A stretch of DNA of 64,000 nt from Atkinsonella hypoxylon (Eukaryota; Ascomycota; Sordariomycetes; Hypocreales; Clavicipitaceae): contig JFHB01000035.1 in assembly GCA_000729835.1 (NCBI GenBank), forward strand, positions 62,001 through 126,000. The letters are read 5' to 3'. The notes beneath the pieces are model-generated. The model searched no databases, was not told the origin of the DNA, and was given only the letters and a program-made list of their open reading frames with translations. Within the stretch, counting starts at the first letter, position 1. The number at the start of each line of letters is the position of its first letter. This document shows positions 21,459 through 32,895 of the stretch, piece by piece. A program made the translations under genes and the position numbers.

Positions 21459-23416
21459 CTACAGGCCCATCGCTTGGCTAATTTTGAAGGCCGAGTACAA
21501 TGCCAGACAACTTCGGAAGACGAGGGTGCAGAGATCCAGCATTTGGATGCTTCCCATTAAATAATTGTCCGCAATAAATAGTCGCAACATGGTGGATCGA
21601 TAGGATGCTCTGAGCTTAGGCTCTGCGTATGCGATGATGTACGCATCCATTGAAGAAATGCGGAAATCTCGAATATCAACCACTGCAGGGGCAATCGCGG
21701 GAGGATCCGCTGAAGTTGACACTCGTGGGATCGGATCCGGTCGCCGTCTCAAGCTCTGAATGACCTTGAAGCAGATGTAGTCGGCTGCGCTGGCCACCTG
21801 CAATGGCGGCAATAAGCCGTTCTTCAAGAACATGTCGGGCATGAGGTGAGGCTTGTCAGTCCAGATCGTTCCACTATCTGTCATTTCCGTGAAAATAGCC
21901 TCGAAATCGTGAGCGTAGTGTACGAAGCGTGTATAAAATAATGGCGTAAGCACTTTGATCTCCAATGTCTCAGCACCGCAGGGATTATCACGTGCAGACG
22001 GCGAGAACAGAAATTCCTCGACGCGATCCGTGATGCCGCTGGAAATATATCTGACGGACAATGGCTTTATACTCTGATCAATGCGAAATTTCAGATAGCT
22101 GCGGAAAGCAACCTCAAGGGTCCTCTCGTCATGTGTTGCATGTCTGCCGAAGCTCTCTTTCAAGGGCTCTGGCCGGTACCAAACGTGAAGCTTTCGTCTT
22201 AAACATAGGACGGCGGCCTCCTTCACAATTCGAGGGAACGTGGCGAAACCAACCCAGAACCAACGCAACAGAAATTTGAATTTCTCTAAAAGAGACATTG
22301 CGTCCGGGTCAACAGCTTCACCTTCCGAGAATAGTCGTGTGATAAGCTTTGTATGACCTTTACATGAACTTAACTTGATGGTGATGTCTATACCCCTGAA
22401 ACTATCCATTCCGGGTCCCAGAGGATCATTGGCAAGTAAAGAATAGGTCCCTTTCATCGAGTTGAAAGGCGAAACATGAAAATCCTTCGGCCAGAATCCC
22501 TTCACACGAGATGACGGTTCAGTGCTCGGCGTCGATCCCTTAAGGCATTTGGCTTCAGTTGAGAAATCATGACGAACAAGATATGGTCGTCGTTCATCAA
22601 ACGTATTGTTGACCTCCAGAACGATGGCAGACAAGATCCTATCTGGTGAGTAGAGGTACCAGAATGAGACTGGATTGAAATGATAGCCCAAAAATTTTGC
22701 CGCTGTCACTAGGTAGGCATGAGGGTAGTCGTCTGGATCTACGCCCTATTATGGTCGTCAGTATCTGCCCGAGGATCAGTAGGCAAAAAAGCCCTTCCGG
22801 AACATACTTGAGATTGTAAATATGCATTAAGCTTACCGCGGAGCCCTGCAGTGCAAGCACCGCGCTGCAAGTAGTCCGAAGCATCGATATCATACCATCC
22901 ACCACAAAGGAGCTTAGTTAAGAAACCATTGAGTCCACCAGATTGTCCATTTTGGACTGTAAGCATTCCATTAAAATTACCCGAAATGTCTACAGGTATC
23001 CCCACGACGAGGTACGAATAATTGAATGAGTGGGTTTGTGGAAATAACCTGGTATGGGTCGTCTTGCACGGTATAAAAAACGGTCGTCCAAGCCCCGTCC
23101 ATCGCGTTGCTTTCCTATTCAAAGCTGAGAGCATGAAAAATGCTGCACATATGGCTGCCGTACCCGATAGCGATAGGAGGGTGAAACATTGCTGGTGCCA
23201 TATCCTGAAGGTGAGAGAGGCGAGGAGAGGATGGCAGTTGAAAATGAGAAAAGAAGCGATGAGAAGCAAGTCCAGCCAGCTTCCCAAGAAACTATAATAG
23301 AGTGACAAAAACCCGAGGGAAGCGAGAACGTAAGGATCAATAGGCAGGAGATGTTCTGCACTATCGATGATCTGAATGATGGGTGACCATGGCGAACCCT
23401 CAAATACGCCATCCAT
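21459..23416 (-). CDS. DUF1365-family membrane protein, 631 aa
   Basis: Two exons on the minus strand, 23416-22808 and 22745-21459, joined in phase 0 across a 62-nt intron (GTATGT...ATAG). Residues 20-100 hold hydrophobic helices. The DUF1365 core follows: THTRLFPQTHSFNYSYL, then across the splice site DYPHAYLVTAAKFLGYHF, FNPVSFWYLYS and LEVNNTFDERRPYLV. Fungal members have this N-terminal membrane extension and a long C-terminal half. The family is widespread in bacteria and fungi but lacks an assigned reaction; bacterial relatives often neighbour lipid-modifying enzymes, which hints at lipid chemistry without proving it. Confidence 0.85.
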
Positions 23417-23672
23417 CGTATCAAAGAAGACAACGACACAGGATTGCAGGACAACCGATCAGTCCTGGAACAGTCCTGCCGCGACGGCCCGTGAGGGCTA
23501 TTGCCCAAGACAGGTAGCCTCACTGTGAGGGAAGATGAGAAGATAAGCAGAGAGTAGAGATCGGGCGTCGTCACCGAAGAATTGCCCGCTTCTATATCTG
23601 TGTCTGTCAAAACTCGTGCCATCAAGGTGCTCAGCTTTTACATTGCCTTTGTTAGGACTAAGGTGTAAAATT

Positions 23673-23707
23673 GGGTACCCGCCAATTTTCAATTTTCGCG
23701 GGTACCC
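23673..23707. repeat. Inverted repeat GGGTACCCGC with 15-nt spacer
   Basis: The 10-base arms at 23673-23682 and 23698-23707 are exact reverse complements, and each arm contains the palindrome GGGTACCC. The spacer CAATTTTCAATTTTC is itself a short direct repeat. Such nested palindromes often sit in terminal or subterminal parts of DNA transposons. It is next to the AT-rich, mobile-element-bearing stretch downstream. Confidence 0.85.
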
Positions 23708-23799
23708 GTGGGCACCTGTGTGGAAACTGCGGTTCCTACAGTGCCACATCAAAAGACTAAAAGTCTGTCAAAGACCTACATCCGCGTTCCAACGCGATG

Positions 23800-24189
23800 A
23801 TTATCGTGAAAATAAAATTCCACATTGTACATAATAGGATGCAGTTATTTATATGGTTCTTGTTGTCCTAGATAGCTAAAGCTTTAGGCTTCAATATATT
23901 GTATACTACCCTTAGGCTTTTCTATAGGCTTTAAGCTGGTGCGGCACTAAACGGATTAAATCGCGAATTTAATCTTATCGAATTGCTGCTTACATATTCT
24001 GTAAAGCATTCAATAAATTCTGCAATTAAGACCTTATTTTCTTCGCAATGTAGAGAGCTTAAGGAATGTGGAATATATGGCAAAAAGTGCCTAGTACGGA
24101 GTCCTCCGGTAAATTTGGCATCAGCAATCGTTAGCCCCACTTCAGACTTGGCCACCCAGTTGACAGCACAAATATCTCTAGCACCTTCC
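23800..24189. other. AT-rich tract with a possible minus-strand 86-codon frame
   Basis: The tract is clearly richer in A and T than the surrounding genes, with many TTAGGCTT/AGCTTTAGG-like words. A minus-strand ATG at 24191 opens a frame to 23931 whose product looks ordinary (it contains GLTIADAKFTGGLRTRHFLP) but matches no family I know. It may be a decayed element or a fragment of one. Confidence 0.35.
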
Positions 24190-24630
24190 ATCCCTTTAGT
24201 CGTCCCAAGGCAACATCGAGGTCACGGACCCATCCACTTTTTGATCCTTCTCAGGCACCTCTGAGCGCCCACAATAGCTAGCCCCAACCCCTTTAGTGGC
24301 ATTCCTTATGCAACGGTTTTCGCGATGCCTTTCGAAGCTGATGACGGGGACCTCTCTGAAGACAACACGGAACCGGAGCTAATTATCCGTGTTAACGATG
24401 ACTGCCTACCGTCAAGAGCGGCCGGCTGATGCAGCGACTTCCTGCACCTCGGAAGGTGCGTTATGGCTGCGATGTGTGCGAAGTACCTCTTTGTACTACT
24501 GGAAATTGCCGGTACTTCTATTATAGTGAGGTTCGCACGTAAACTGAAGTGCCATTGATATCCACATCGTCGTGATTGGTCAACTACTGGATTCGTGACC
24601 TCGATGTTGCCTTAGGACGACTAAAGGGAT
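24190..24630. mobile_element. 441-bp internally deleted DNA transposon, piggyBac-like
   Basis: The ends are 43-bp inverted repeats (24190-24232 and 24588-24630) matching at 40 of 43 positions; all three mismatches are transitions. If the leading AT is set aside, the ends begin CCC and finish GGG, as in piggyBac elements. The inside carries a zinc-ribbon remnant like a piggyBac transposase tail. No TTAA target duplication is present: the flanks read CCAT and ATAG. The element has no intact transposase and would need help from elsewhere to move. It lies between the DUF1365 gene and MBF1. Confidence 0.7.
24432..24542 (+). pseudogene. Transposase C-terminal zinc-ribbon remnant
   Basis: The frame reads through RYGCDVCEVPLC, TTGNC and RYFYYS before a stop at 24540. 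The four Cys codons at 24468, 24477, 24492 and 24507 give a C-x2-C-x4-C-x4-C pattern followed by aromatic residues, like the cysteine-rich C-terminus of piggyBac (DDE_Tnp_1_7) transposases. An acidic frame just upstream (24325-24429) is in a different phase and ends in TGA, so any former transposase is broken. The family call is inference from motif spacing. Confidence 0.45.
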
Positions 24631-24998
24631 AGCGAGCCACGGTACTACGGTGTGGTCAAATTTCATGACGCATCCTGCAGAAAGCTAGTTATGAGTTGCC
24701 GGACCCATCAGGAAATCTGTCCCCCTTCGTGAGTATCAATCAAATCGGCCAGAGAAGTGGCGTCGCAACCCCCACCAATGCTCTTTCATGTCCATTCCAC
24801 CCTGTGCGCCCATCTTGCCCATAGTTTCTCACGCTGCTTCAATTGATTTCTGTTCCTAGATATCAACCTGCTAGAAAATTTCATCTTGCAAACCCTCAGT
24901 CATTAAAGTGCCTCACTCCCACAGAGCTACAGTACAGGCATTCCGTCGAGAACTCGAACCACACTGTTCCATCACCCGTTGTTCAAACCATCGTTACA

Positions 24999-25623
24999 AT
25001 GTCTGACTGGGACTCTGTAACCAAGATCGGCAGCAAGACTCGCGGCCCTGGTGCCTCCACGCGCGAGACTGTCATCCGCGGAAAGAGCGCTTTGAACGCA
25101 GCCGCACGAACGGGTGCTGTTATCGGAACCGAGAAGAAGTACTCGACTGCCAACGCTGTAAGTAATAATCTCGCAAGTCTCGCTGGCCCCTCTGATCCTG
25201 CTCAAAAGAAATAGCTTGACAGCGTGGCTGCCCTGGGGGTTTTCCACAGCGTCGCCATCAATAATGGTATCTCAACTTTTTTCTCCAAGCCTTCGCCATG
25301 GCTAACACTTCTCGCAACAGTCTAGCAGCGGAACCGAGGGCCAGCGACTGACCAAGATCGACCGATCTGACGACATCATCAAGCCCAACACAGTCGGTAA
25401 GCTCGTCGGCGACACCATCTCACAAGCACGACAGAAGATGGAGCCGAAGATGACCCAGAAGGACCTGGCCACTCGTTGCAGCACCACACAGAGCATTGTC
25501 GCCGACTTTGAGCGAGGCTCAGCCGCTCCCGATCAAAAGGTTCTAGCTGCTATGGAGCGCGTGCTCAATGTCAAGCTGCGTGGAAGCGACATTGGTGCTC
25601 CCAAGTTCCCTAATAAAAAGTAA
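24999..25623 (+). CDS. MBF1: Multiprotein-bridging factor 1 (MBF1), 153 aa
   Basis: Two exons, 24999-25157 and 25321-25623, joined in phase 0. The 163-nt intron has a GTAAGT donor, GCTAAC branch site and AACAG acceptor; reading through would stop at 25212. The N-terminal MBF1 domain (MSDWDSVTKIGSK...) precedes the linker QRLTKIDRSDDI and a Cro/C1-type helix-turn-helix at about residues 87-139 (MTQKDLATRCSTTQSIVADF). MBF1 bridges sequence-specific activators and TATA-binding protein and also guards ribosomal reading frame during collisions. The length and order match fungal MBF1. The promoter lies between the gene and the transposon relic about 370 bp upstream. Confidence 0.93.
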
Positions 25624-26111
25624 ACATTCTATTGCCACAAGTTCCGAAGGCCCTGGGCGAGGAAGCATGGAAAAGGATGACTCACATGATTTTCAAATGA
25701 AGCGCGCGGTTGGACAACTGATTTTGAAACGTTTTCAAAGAACATTAGCAGGTTTGTGGTCGAGGTTGGAGCACTTAGGAGGCCTATAGACAAATAACAT
25801 AGAAATCAACAGAATCCAAATTTGCTGCCAAGGGACGGTTCTCTTGCCGGACAAGCAATCTCATTTCAGGCACCAAGAGGTCACGGGCCAATCGTTTGTT
25901 TGCATGGCCGAGTGATATAGCTTAGTCTTGACAGTTTGTGGCACATGCGCGCAAGTGACGGTCTCACTTACAACTCACTGCTTTTCGTAAATACGAAAGC
26001 GAACCGAGAACACTTTGAATCGTCTCACCTTTTGCTAAACTTTCATTTTTTCACACGATGAAAGGGGTGTAGCTACGACTATATTTTCGATGAATCATAT
26101 TTTCAAACATC

Positions 26112-26657
26112 ATGAGCAGAAGCGGCATCTCGAACAAGTCCATACCCAAACCCATAAACAGCAGTTTCTCATCGACCCTGTCTCTCCACCACCTCCAGCA
26201 ACCTACTTGCCACCAGAAATCAGATCCGAGAACCACCTCTCGCTCCGTCAAGTCCATCGTCGCCTGGCTAGAGTCATCGAGCAACCAACCATGGTGCCAA
26301 AGAAGTAGCTTGGCAGAAATTCCGCACGACCTGTCTTCAAGCTCGTTGGCATCTTCCCCCCGGCAGAGAACGCATAAGCAGGGCGTATCAGCAGCGAGCG
26401 ATGTGGAGGACTACTCTTTGACGTATCTCAAGTACAAGAAGTATTTTATGAGCGTGCCGTTGGGTCGTTGCTTGGACGATCAAGGCTCGAAAGTCGTACA
26501 ACTTCCAGACGCCTCGGGAATTGGCAAGGACGGTTTATATCATGTGGGCGGTGATAAAGCCACGGCTCCGGCTTCAAAAGACGCTAGTGTTGAAGATGGT
26601 CGTGGAACTAAGCATTGTTTCATCGAAAGAGATGCGGACGAAGTGAGGGTGTTTTAG
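26112..26657 (+). CDS. Conserved-looking hypothetical protein, 181 aa
   Basis: Single-exon frame from ATG at 26112. The N-terminal 100 residues are Ser/Pro/Arg-rich and probably disordered. The middle has an ordered stretch, SVKSIVAWLE near residue 46 and DYSLTYLKYKKYF followed by PLGRCLDD near residues 98-121, which I think recurs in small fungal proteins, though I cannot name the family. There is no signal peptide or membrane segment. The flanks (25624-26111 and 26658-27661) show no other gene. Confidence 0.55.
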   Translation: MSRSGISNKSIPKPINSSFSSTLSLHHLQQPTCHQKSDPRTTSRSVKSIVAWLESSSNQPWCQRSSLAEIPHDLSSSSLASSPRQRTHKQGVSAASDVEDYSLTYLKYKKYFMSVPLGRCLDDQGSKVVQLPDASGIGKDGLYHVGGDKATAPASKDASVEDGRGTKHCFIERDADEVRVF

Positions 26658-27661
26658 TATCACGTCCGAGCTCAGCTTGCTATCTCTGACGAGGAGCTTG
26701 AACCGGAGAGTGAACTTGGTGTTGTGCAGGATTGCATCTGAGAAACCTTTTTGGCAGACCATTTATGCTGGTTGGCAGCAATCATTATGATTTATATTGC
26801 CGTTAACTAAGGGGAGTTCAGTAAGGCTTTCTTTTAGGTATAGCCGACACCGGGATTTCCAATGCAATTCTCCGATCATGGGGTGAAATAAGACAGTTTA
26901 GATATCAAATGTGAACATGAACAACTGACCACTTTGCCGCTTTTATTTACACGCAGAAAACTCAGTAGAAAGCTCATCTTGTTCAGACTCTACCACTGGA
27001 GGGCAATGACACCGACTCAGCACTATCCGAGCTTAAGACATCACTCCTCGACGTGATATTACCGCGGAGAAAGACGATAGATCTGCGCAACACACTATGC
27101 TTTCGGCGACGGGTGTCCATGATGAGAAGGAAACCCATAACTCAAGCTATGTCGTCGCTGCGGCGCTCCACGAGTTTCCCTCTTTTCCTCAGCAGCTCAA
27201 ATCAACTCCTATTAGATCGTCAGTAAGTTCTACGAAACTCTCGAAAACATATCACAAGGCCACAGCCTGCCCTTCATGAACCAAGCGACTCATCTTGTAA
27301 CTTGGCGCATGCATGTATCGAGGGTGATTGATGACTTTGGTGAGTAAGGGCCTGAATCGTGCACATGTTCGCACTTTCGCAACGCCGTCATACACAATGA
27401 GTTAGTTGCCTTCCCTTGGCGCACGGCGGCTAAGCAGTCAGGCCGATGCTGTTCAAGTCTCTGTGCGAACTCTGTACGAGCCCACATGGCATCGAGATTG
27501 TGTTTCAAGCAATACCTACCACCTGTGCGCAGAATTCAACAATTACGCATCATGTTCTAGGTAAAAAGATCTGGTATGCCTAGCAGCAGTAGCCAATCCT
27601 CATGGGACATGGGAAGAGAATTCTCCATCTCAACCGAGATCTGTATAAACCCCGGAGATTT

Positions 27662-28642
27662 CTACAGTCCGCACAGCTCTTCACATGGGAGTGTTTGGAG
27701 GTAATTCGATCGCCTTGAACACTTGAACGACCCGTAGTTATTCGGGTCCAGCGCATCAATGTGAGTGATGTGCTTGTTTTGTGAGCTCAGTAAATACTTC
27801 ATCCTCTCTGATCGGAGCACCACAACGCCGAAGTGGATAGACTGCTCTTCGTGGGAATAGACCCAGATCGTGTAACCTAGGCTGTTCATCATAACGATGG
27901 GGAGCCGCACATGTGAAATTTACGATTCCAGCTCAGAGAATCTCAAAGAGATAATTTACATGTAAAGCCTATTTGGCGGGAACTTCTTGTGAGACTGAAG
28001 AGACGAGCTTGGGCCCTGAACAGATAATAGGGATAGATGCTGAAGGTTAAACTTACATAGATCAACATTTGAGAAATTGACGGCGGTACATTGATTATAT
28101 TGATCAGCGTCAGGGACGAACCTCCGCTTTAGAAGTCCCGCTATCATCCTATCCATTTCGACAATACCTCTTTTAGCTAGTACAGCATTGCCACGTAATC
28201 CTCGTTCATAGGCAAGATGGAATCCAGCAATCACGACAAGTTTCACAGTCTTATCAGTGTTATTCTAGCCCAGTGCACCATGAAAATCACGACCCAATTT
28301 CAGACAAATGCCTGGAATGTAAAACGTTACATGGGCTCAGGAAAACACCATAACTGGTTTACTGAGAATAGCGTTCCGCTCCCGAAAGCATTGCCGACCA
28401 TGATCTAACCAGAAGTTGGGGCTAAGGGCTCTGTTAGCGGTGATCCAGCTCTCCCGTCTGCAGGGCGCTAGTTTCCAAAAGGATTGTATAGATGTAGCAT
28501 ATAGCTGGTTCAGAACTTCAGAGCAAGTAGAGATGCGAATGTGTGGCTCCCTGAGTGATGACCGCCAAACTCTACTAAGCATTTGCGGTAAACGAGGATG
28601 AAATAGCGTGTCGGTCAGAGTCTTATATCGAGCCCCATGCAT
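27662..28642 (-). other. Unresolved minus-strand gene or gene relic
   Basis: Three open stretches on the minus strand read protein-like: 28642-28337 (from an ATG), 28246-27956 and 27910-27662. A possible donor (GTAAGT at about 28057) ends the middle block after VNFSNVDL, but I could not join the blocks with consensus acceptors and matching phases. The blocks lack the motifs of any family I know. It could be a multi-exon gene, or a decayed gene with stop codons between remnants. Confidence 0.3.
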
Positions 28643-28820
28643 CTACAATGGATGCCATGCACATGCCTTTCAGCACAAGTACTCAAAAAGTTGACGAAAC
28701 AGAATTAATCAGACCAAGTGCTTGCCGTGGGTTCCAAGGTTTCATCACTCGACGCTTGTCTCCTTGGCTAGATTTTGCATACATTTTCCACCCCGCCGTA
28801 GACTCCAGGTCCAGAAACCC

Positions 28821-29879
28821 TTACGACGCTACCTTTGCGCTGTATTTTTGGGCAACCCGATCAAACAATGCGCTCTTCTCCTCCAAATCGACCAATAGCT
28901 GATGTTTAGGATCAACCTTTTTGAGGGACCTATCGCAGTTAGCAATGCACAGGTTTTCCAAGAATAGGCATATATCATCGACATACTCAATGTACTCTGC
29001 ATCATCATTGCCAGAGACCACCTGCAGCACTAGCATATTGGCAATGGCATCAACGTTTCGCGCGTCTTTCTTCAGTGCATCCTCCAAAGCAGCTTGGGCT
29101 TCCTCATATCGGCCGAGGTGCAGTTCGCACACAGCTTGCGAAACAAGGCTTCGTATCGAGGCTGTGGCAGGAGCCTGGGCGAGCTCTTCGAAGACGTAGA
29201 ATGCCTGTTGATACTTCTCACCGCCCTGAACAGAATGCTATCAGCGACACAGTCAGACAGATTTTAAAGAGCAAAGCGACATACCACTCGGAGTCCGACC
29301 CATGACTCTGCAAGATTGACGAGCAGGCTATCCTGTGCCCATCTCTTGGCAGAGGCAACCTCCTTCAAGGCAAGATCGGTTCTATTCTGTTGGAGATGGA
29401 TCTGAACGATCAGAGCGACAGCTTCCACTGCAAGGCATTAGTCTGATAATGCCAAAAATGGTTGACTTGCGGTTTCGACACGTACAGCTTCCCTGATGTT
29501 GCGACAGCAGGGCCAAAGCCTCCTCCGACTTGCCAGCAGCCTGCAAGACGGTGCCGCCAATAATCTGAACATGGACATTGTCGGCCGCTGATGAAGCCAG
29601 CTTCTCGACTGTCTTCAGCGCTGCATCCGTTTTGCCCAAGGTATATTGTGCAAAGGCACCCATGACCTCCAGGTCAGGTTCTGATTTGCCCTTGACTTCA
29701 GCGATGACATCTTCAGCCTGGCCCAGAGCGATGCGGGCACGTAAGACTAGGACTTGCGCAGGGAGCGCATTGTCGGAGGAAAATGCCGACGTGTCAAAAT
29801 CGACGACTTCTTGGTATTGACCCTGGTGGAAGTGGTTGTGGATGTTGACCAGCTCTCCTTCTACGGAGTAGGGATCCAT
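28821..29879 (-). CDS. SEC28: Coatomer subunit epsilon (epsilon-COP), 313 aa
   Basis: Three exons on the minus strand: 29879-29486, 29427-29285 and 29225-28821. Introns are GTACGT...TGCAG (58 nt, phase 1) and GTATGT...TTCAG (59 nt, phase 0). The product begins MDPYSVEGELVNIHNHFHQG and is a helical TPR-like solenoid throughout, with repeats such as ALALLSQHQG and LHLGRYEEAQAALEDAL. Epsilon-COP binds alpha-COP in the B-subcomplex of COPI coats, which carry cargo from Golgi to ER. Length and order match fungal SEC28. It is divergent from the eL42 gene across a 615-bp promoter. Confidence 0.92.
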
Positions 29880-30494
29880 GGTGCCGGCTGTGCGAAGTGG
29901 CTTCTGTTGTACTCGATGTACTTGGTGATGTTGCGACGATGGAGGACACTTTGGTTATTGGAGTTGTAGGGATAGTGGGGTGTAGGGGCTGCAGGAGGCT
30001 CGAGTTGATCTAACCATTTTGGGCTGGCTGATGGGTGCCGCTTTAGTTTCGCGAGACGGAGTACATGCTGATCGAAAGCTGAGCCCTGTGGCTGACAGTT
30101 TGGAGGAGGATGTGCAGAAATACAGCTTTCACTTGAAAAACATTAAACTGATTACTCATATCAACATTTTATATTAAAGCCCCCATATCAAGCTAGTTGA
30201 ACAGTGCTCTCGGTTGTATACCCCAGAGTTGGCCTGTCTGCTCTTCCAATAGCATCCCACACCACTCGTTCAGGACATTTGTGGACCCAACGGGAAGCAA
30301 AAGGCTGCACGCCCAGAATTCGAGGCATCAGCGATGGATGTGGATCCGCATGAGCAACCTCACCCAATTAGATCTGGGCGTTTACCCTAGTTTCCCACAA
30401 AGCGAGAAATCAACAAAACCTTCCCAAATTTACTCATCCTTCGGACTTTGCATCACCAAACACCCAAGTAGCGACACCACACAACGTCGTCAAG
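29880..30494. promoter_or_regulatory. Divergent promoter between SEC28 and eL42 genes
   Basis: Both genes start at the edges of this 615-bp stretch and read outward. No TATA box stands out. I see no separate gene here. Confidence 0.5.
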
Positions 30495-31309
30495 ATGGTA
30501 GGTTTCGCACCTCACTTCCCGCTCTCATAGCACAATCGAACAATCAGAACGGCCATTCTTTTCGCAATCTATACGAATTTTCGCCGTCGGCGCACAATGA
30601 CGGTTTCCGCAGCGACTAGCACTATTGTCACCTTCGACGAGCACGCGGGCAAAGAGGATATTTAGAGAAATTTCGACAGTGGCAGCCTTTGTTCAAAACG
30701 AAAAGGCGGCGTTTTTTTTTTTTTTTTTGGAGCGAATCTTGGACTCTTCATCGCGAAATTGCTGCGTCGCTCGGCTTCTGTCGTGGTGCAAATCGGCTGC
30801 CAAACCCGTCCCTCCGACTTTCGACTTGAACAATCCGCGCCCTCGTCCCCGTCACCACCGCTGACCAGAACTCATGCGTGCGAAGGGAAGTAGCTGACAT
30901 GAGCCACGTCTAGGTCAACATTCCCAAGACCCGCAACACCTATTGCAAGGGCAAGGAGTGCCGCAAGCACACCCAGCATAAGGTCACCCAGTACAAGGCC
31001 GGCAAGGCCTCGCTGTTCGCCCAGGGAAAGCGCCGTTACGACCGAAAGCAGAGCGGTTACGGTGGTCAGACCAAGCCCGTCTTCCACAAGAAGGCCAAGA
31101 CCACTAAGAAGGTTGTTCTGCGATTGGAGTGCGTCAAGTGCAAGACCAAATGTCAGCTGGCGCTGAAGCGATGCAAGCACTTCGAGTTGGGGTACGTCTT
31201 TTGTCCCCCTCCGTTCTGGTCAGGAGAGCAGAAAGTGTGGTACGGTATACTAACTGGTTCGTTCTGTAGCGGTGACAAGAAGACGAAGGGTGCGGCTCTG
31301 GTGTTCTAA
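30495..31309 (+). CDS. RPL42: 60S ribosomal protein eL42 (L36a/L44), 106 aa
   Basis: Three exons: 30495-30497, 30914-31191 and 31270-31309. The first exon codes only for the start Met; its intron is 416 nt (GTAGGT...CTGAC...CTAG), long for this window, and contains an 18-T run. The second intron is 78 nt (GTACGT...TGTAG, phase 2). The protein begins MVNIPKTRNTYCKGKEC and ends GDKKTKGAALVF, with the zinc-ribbon cysteines Cys12, Cys17, and the later CVKCKTKC cluster. It sits near the E site of the large ribosomal subunit. Its length of 106 residues is exact for eukaryotes. Confidence 0.95.
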
Positions 31310-31731
31310 GTGCATTATGTTGGGGCTCGCTCGATTTCTTGTGGTTATCCTTGCGGCATCGGGGCATCACGGACAATGGCGAAAGGAGGTTCATGTCCTC
31401 ACTATTTCTGAGAGGATAATTTCGTAGGGAATGAATACAAAAAAAAAAAAACATGACTTCTCCGCATGAGATATGACCAACGAGTCTCACCGGCTATCGG
31501 GGCGAAAAAGTTTTGACGTGAAACTAGGGGCGCAAAGATTCTGGTCAGGGTTTGAAAAACCAACATGATGGTTCGATACTCATTTCGTCGCGACTTGTTA
31601 CATACAAACTGATGATGGGTGCTCAATTCTCAACCGCTCTCGACGCCCGCAGTAATCCAAGACTGTCTATTCCGTGTAAGCAGCTCCATGTCCACCAAAT
31701 GCAGCGCATGTTCAAGTCCCGATCTATCCGC
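31310..31731. other. Convergent 3' gap, about 420 bp
   Basis: Only the 3' flanks of the eL42 and 2H phosphoesterase genes lie here. A 13-A run is at 31439-31451. Confidence 0.5.
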
Positions 31732-32895
31732 CTAAAACCCCTCTCCAAGCAGAATCGTCCTCCCCCCTCCATACCACAAAGTGCCATTCCTCGCATCCAA
31801 GCCCTTCTCCTGTCCAACAAGCCACTCCCCCACAAACTCAGCATCCCGCCGGTCCCAAACCTCCCTTTCCAACCACTCGTTAATCTCATCAACAGCCGTA
31901 GTCCACCGCTCCCGCTTCTCCCACGAATCATGATCAGCCTCGTCCAGGAACCTCCCGAGCGTGACATGCGCACTAGGCACCTGGTAGCGCGAGCCGACCT
32001 CGAGTCCCGCCCCCCGCACCTGATCGTACAGATCGCGCCGCAAGTGGTGGTACGTGTACCCGTCTCCCTGGGTGACGGTCCCCGGATCCGCATCAGGCTG
32101 TGTCGGCGCAGGCGAAAGAGGCGCCTCGCCTGACGCCGGCAGGAAGGACACCGCGAGGGCGGAGGTGTCGTACGAGATCATGGGCTTGACCAGGCGCGCG
32201 CGATGGAGGTGCGTGTACGAGGTGATTGCGGGGAGGGCATGGCGCAGGGCGGCGACCAGGGAGGCGATCTCGTCGGGGGTCTTGGAGAAGGCGACTTCCA
32301 GGGCGGTCATGTGCATTCGGTGCGTTGGCATGAGCCAGAGTCCTGTGGGAAGGGTCAGTTAGTTAGTTGGCGGCGGCTGCGAGTGCAATCCAAGTTGCTG
32401 GACTGTCTCCGCGGTAGTTAGTTCATGGAGCCTGGCGCACCTGGAGCAACCTTCTTCAGTACATCCTGCAGTCGGGCAGCTAGCCGCACAATGTGATCGG
32501 GCGGCCTCGCCCAGAGCACCAGGCAATTCCGCTCGTCGCGGAAACCGGGCTCTAGATGCGGGCGCTCCAGCTTCAAGATGGTCTGGTCGATCGACAGGCC
32601 CTTGAAGTCGGTGGCGAGAAACTTGTCCTTTTGCTGGGCGTTTCTCTTGGCCCTGTGGGCAGCGTACAGCAATTGGATCTCTTTCTAAGCCAGTTCCGTT
32701 AGTTCAGACGGACCAGGGGGTATCTCGTTTCCCGTGGTCGTTGACATGTCCGCAGGACTACGATTCAAGGTTGCTATATCCACTCACGGGATCATCATGG
32801 CACGCCTTGATGAAGGCTGCGTAGGCGTTCTCACCGGGCTGGAGGACAAGTCCGGAGAGATCCTCCAGCCTGTTGCTGGCATCTGCAAGACTCAT
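31732..32895 (-). CDS. 2H phosphoesterase (RNA ligase/cyclic phosphodiesterase fold), 320 aa
   Basis: Three exons on the minus strand: 32895-32788, 32684-32441 and 32342-31732. Introns are GTGAGT...CTTAG (103 nt) and GTGCGC...CACAG (98 nt, phase 1). The two His-x-Thr motifs of the 2H superfamily are HMT at 128-130 and HVT at 243-245, 115 residues apart, and both keep their key residues. The N-terminus is helical (MSLADASNRLEDLSG). Such enzymes open 2',3'-cyclic nucleotides or process RNA ends. The protein is longer than bacterial LigT-type members, with a Pro/Ala insert near 185-205. The exact substrate is unknown. Confidence 0.8.

Noticed and set aside
24958..25210. Unspliced MBF1 frame ending near 25214
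   Set aside because: It would lose the helix-turn-helix domain; the GTAAGT...CAACAG intron restores the full family sequence.
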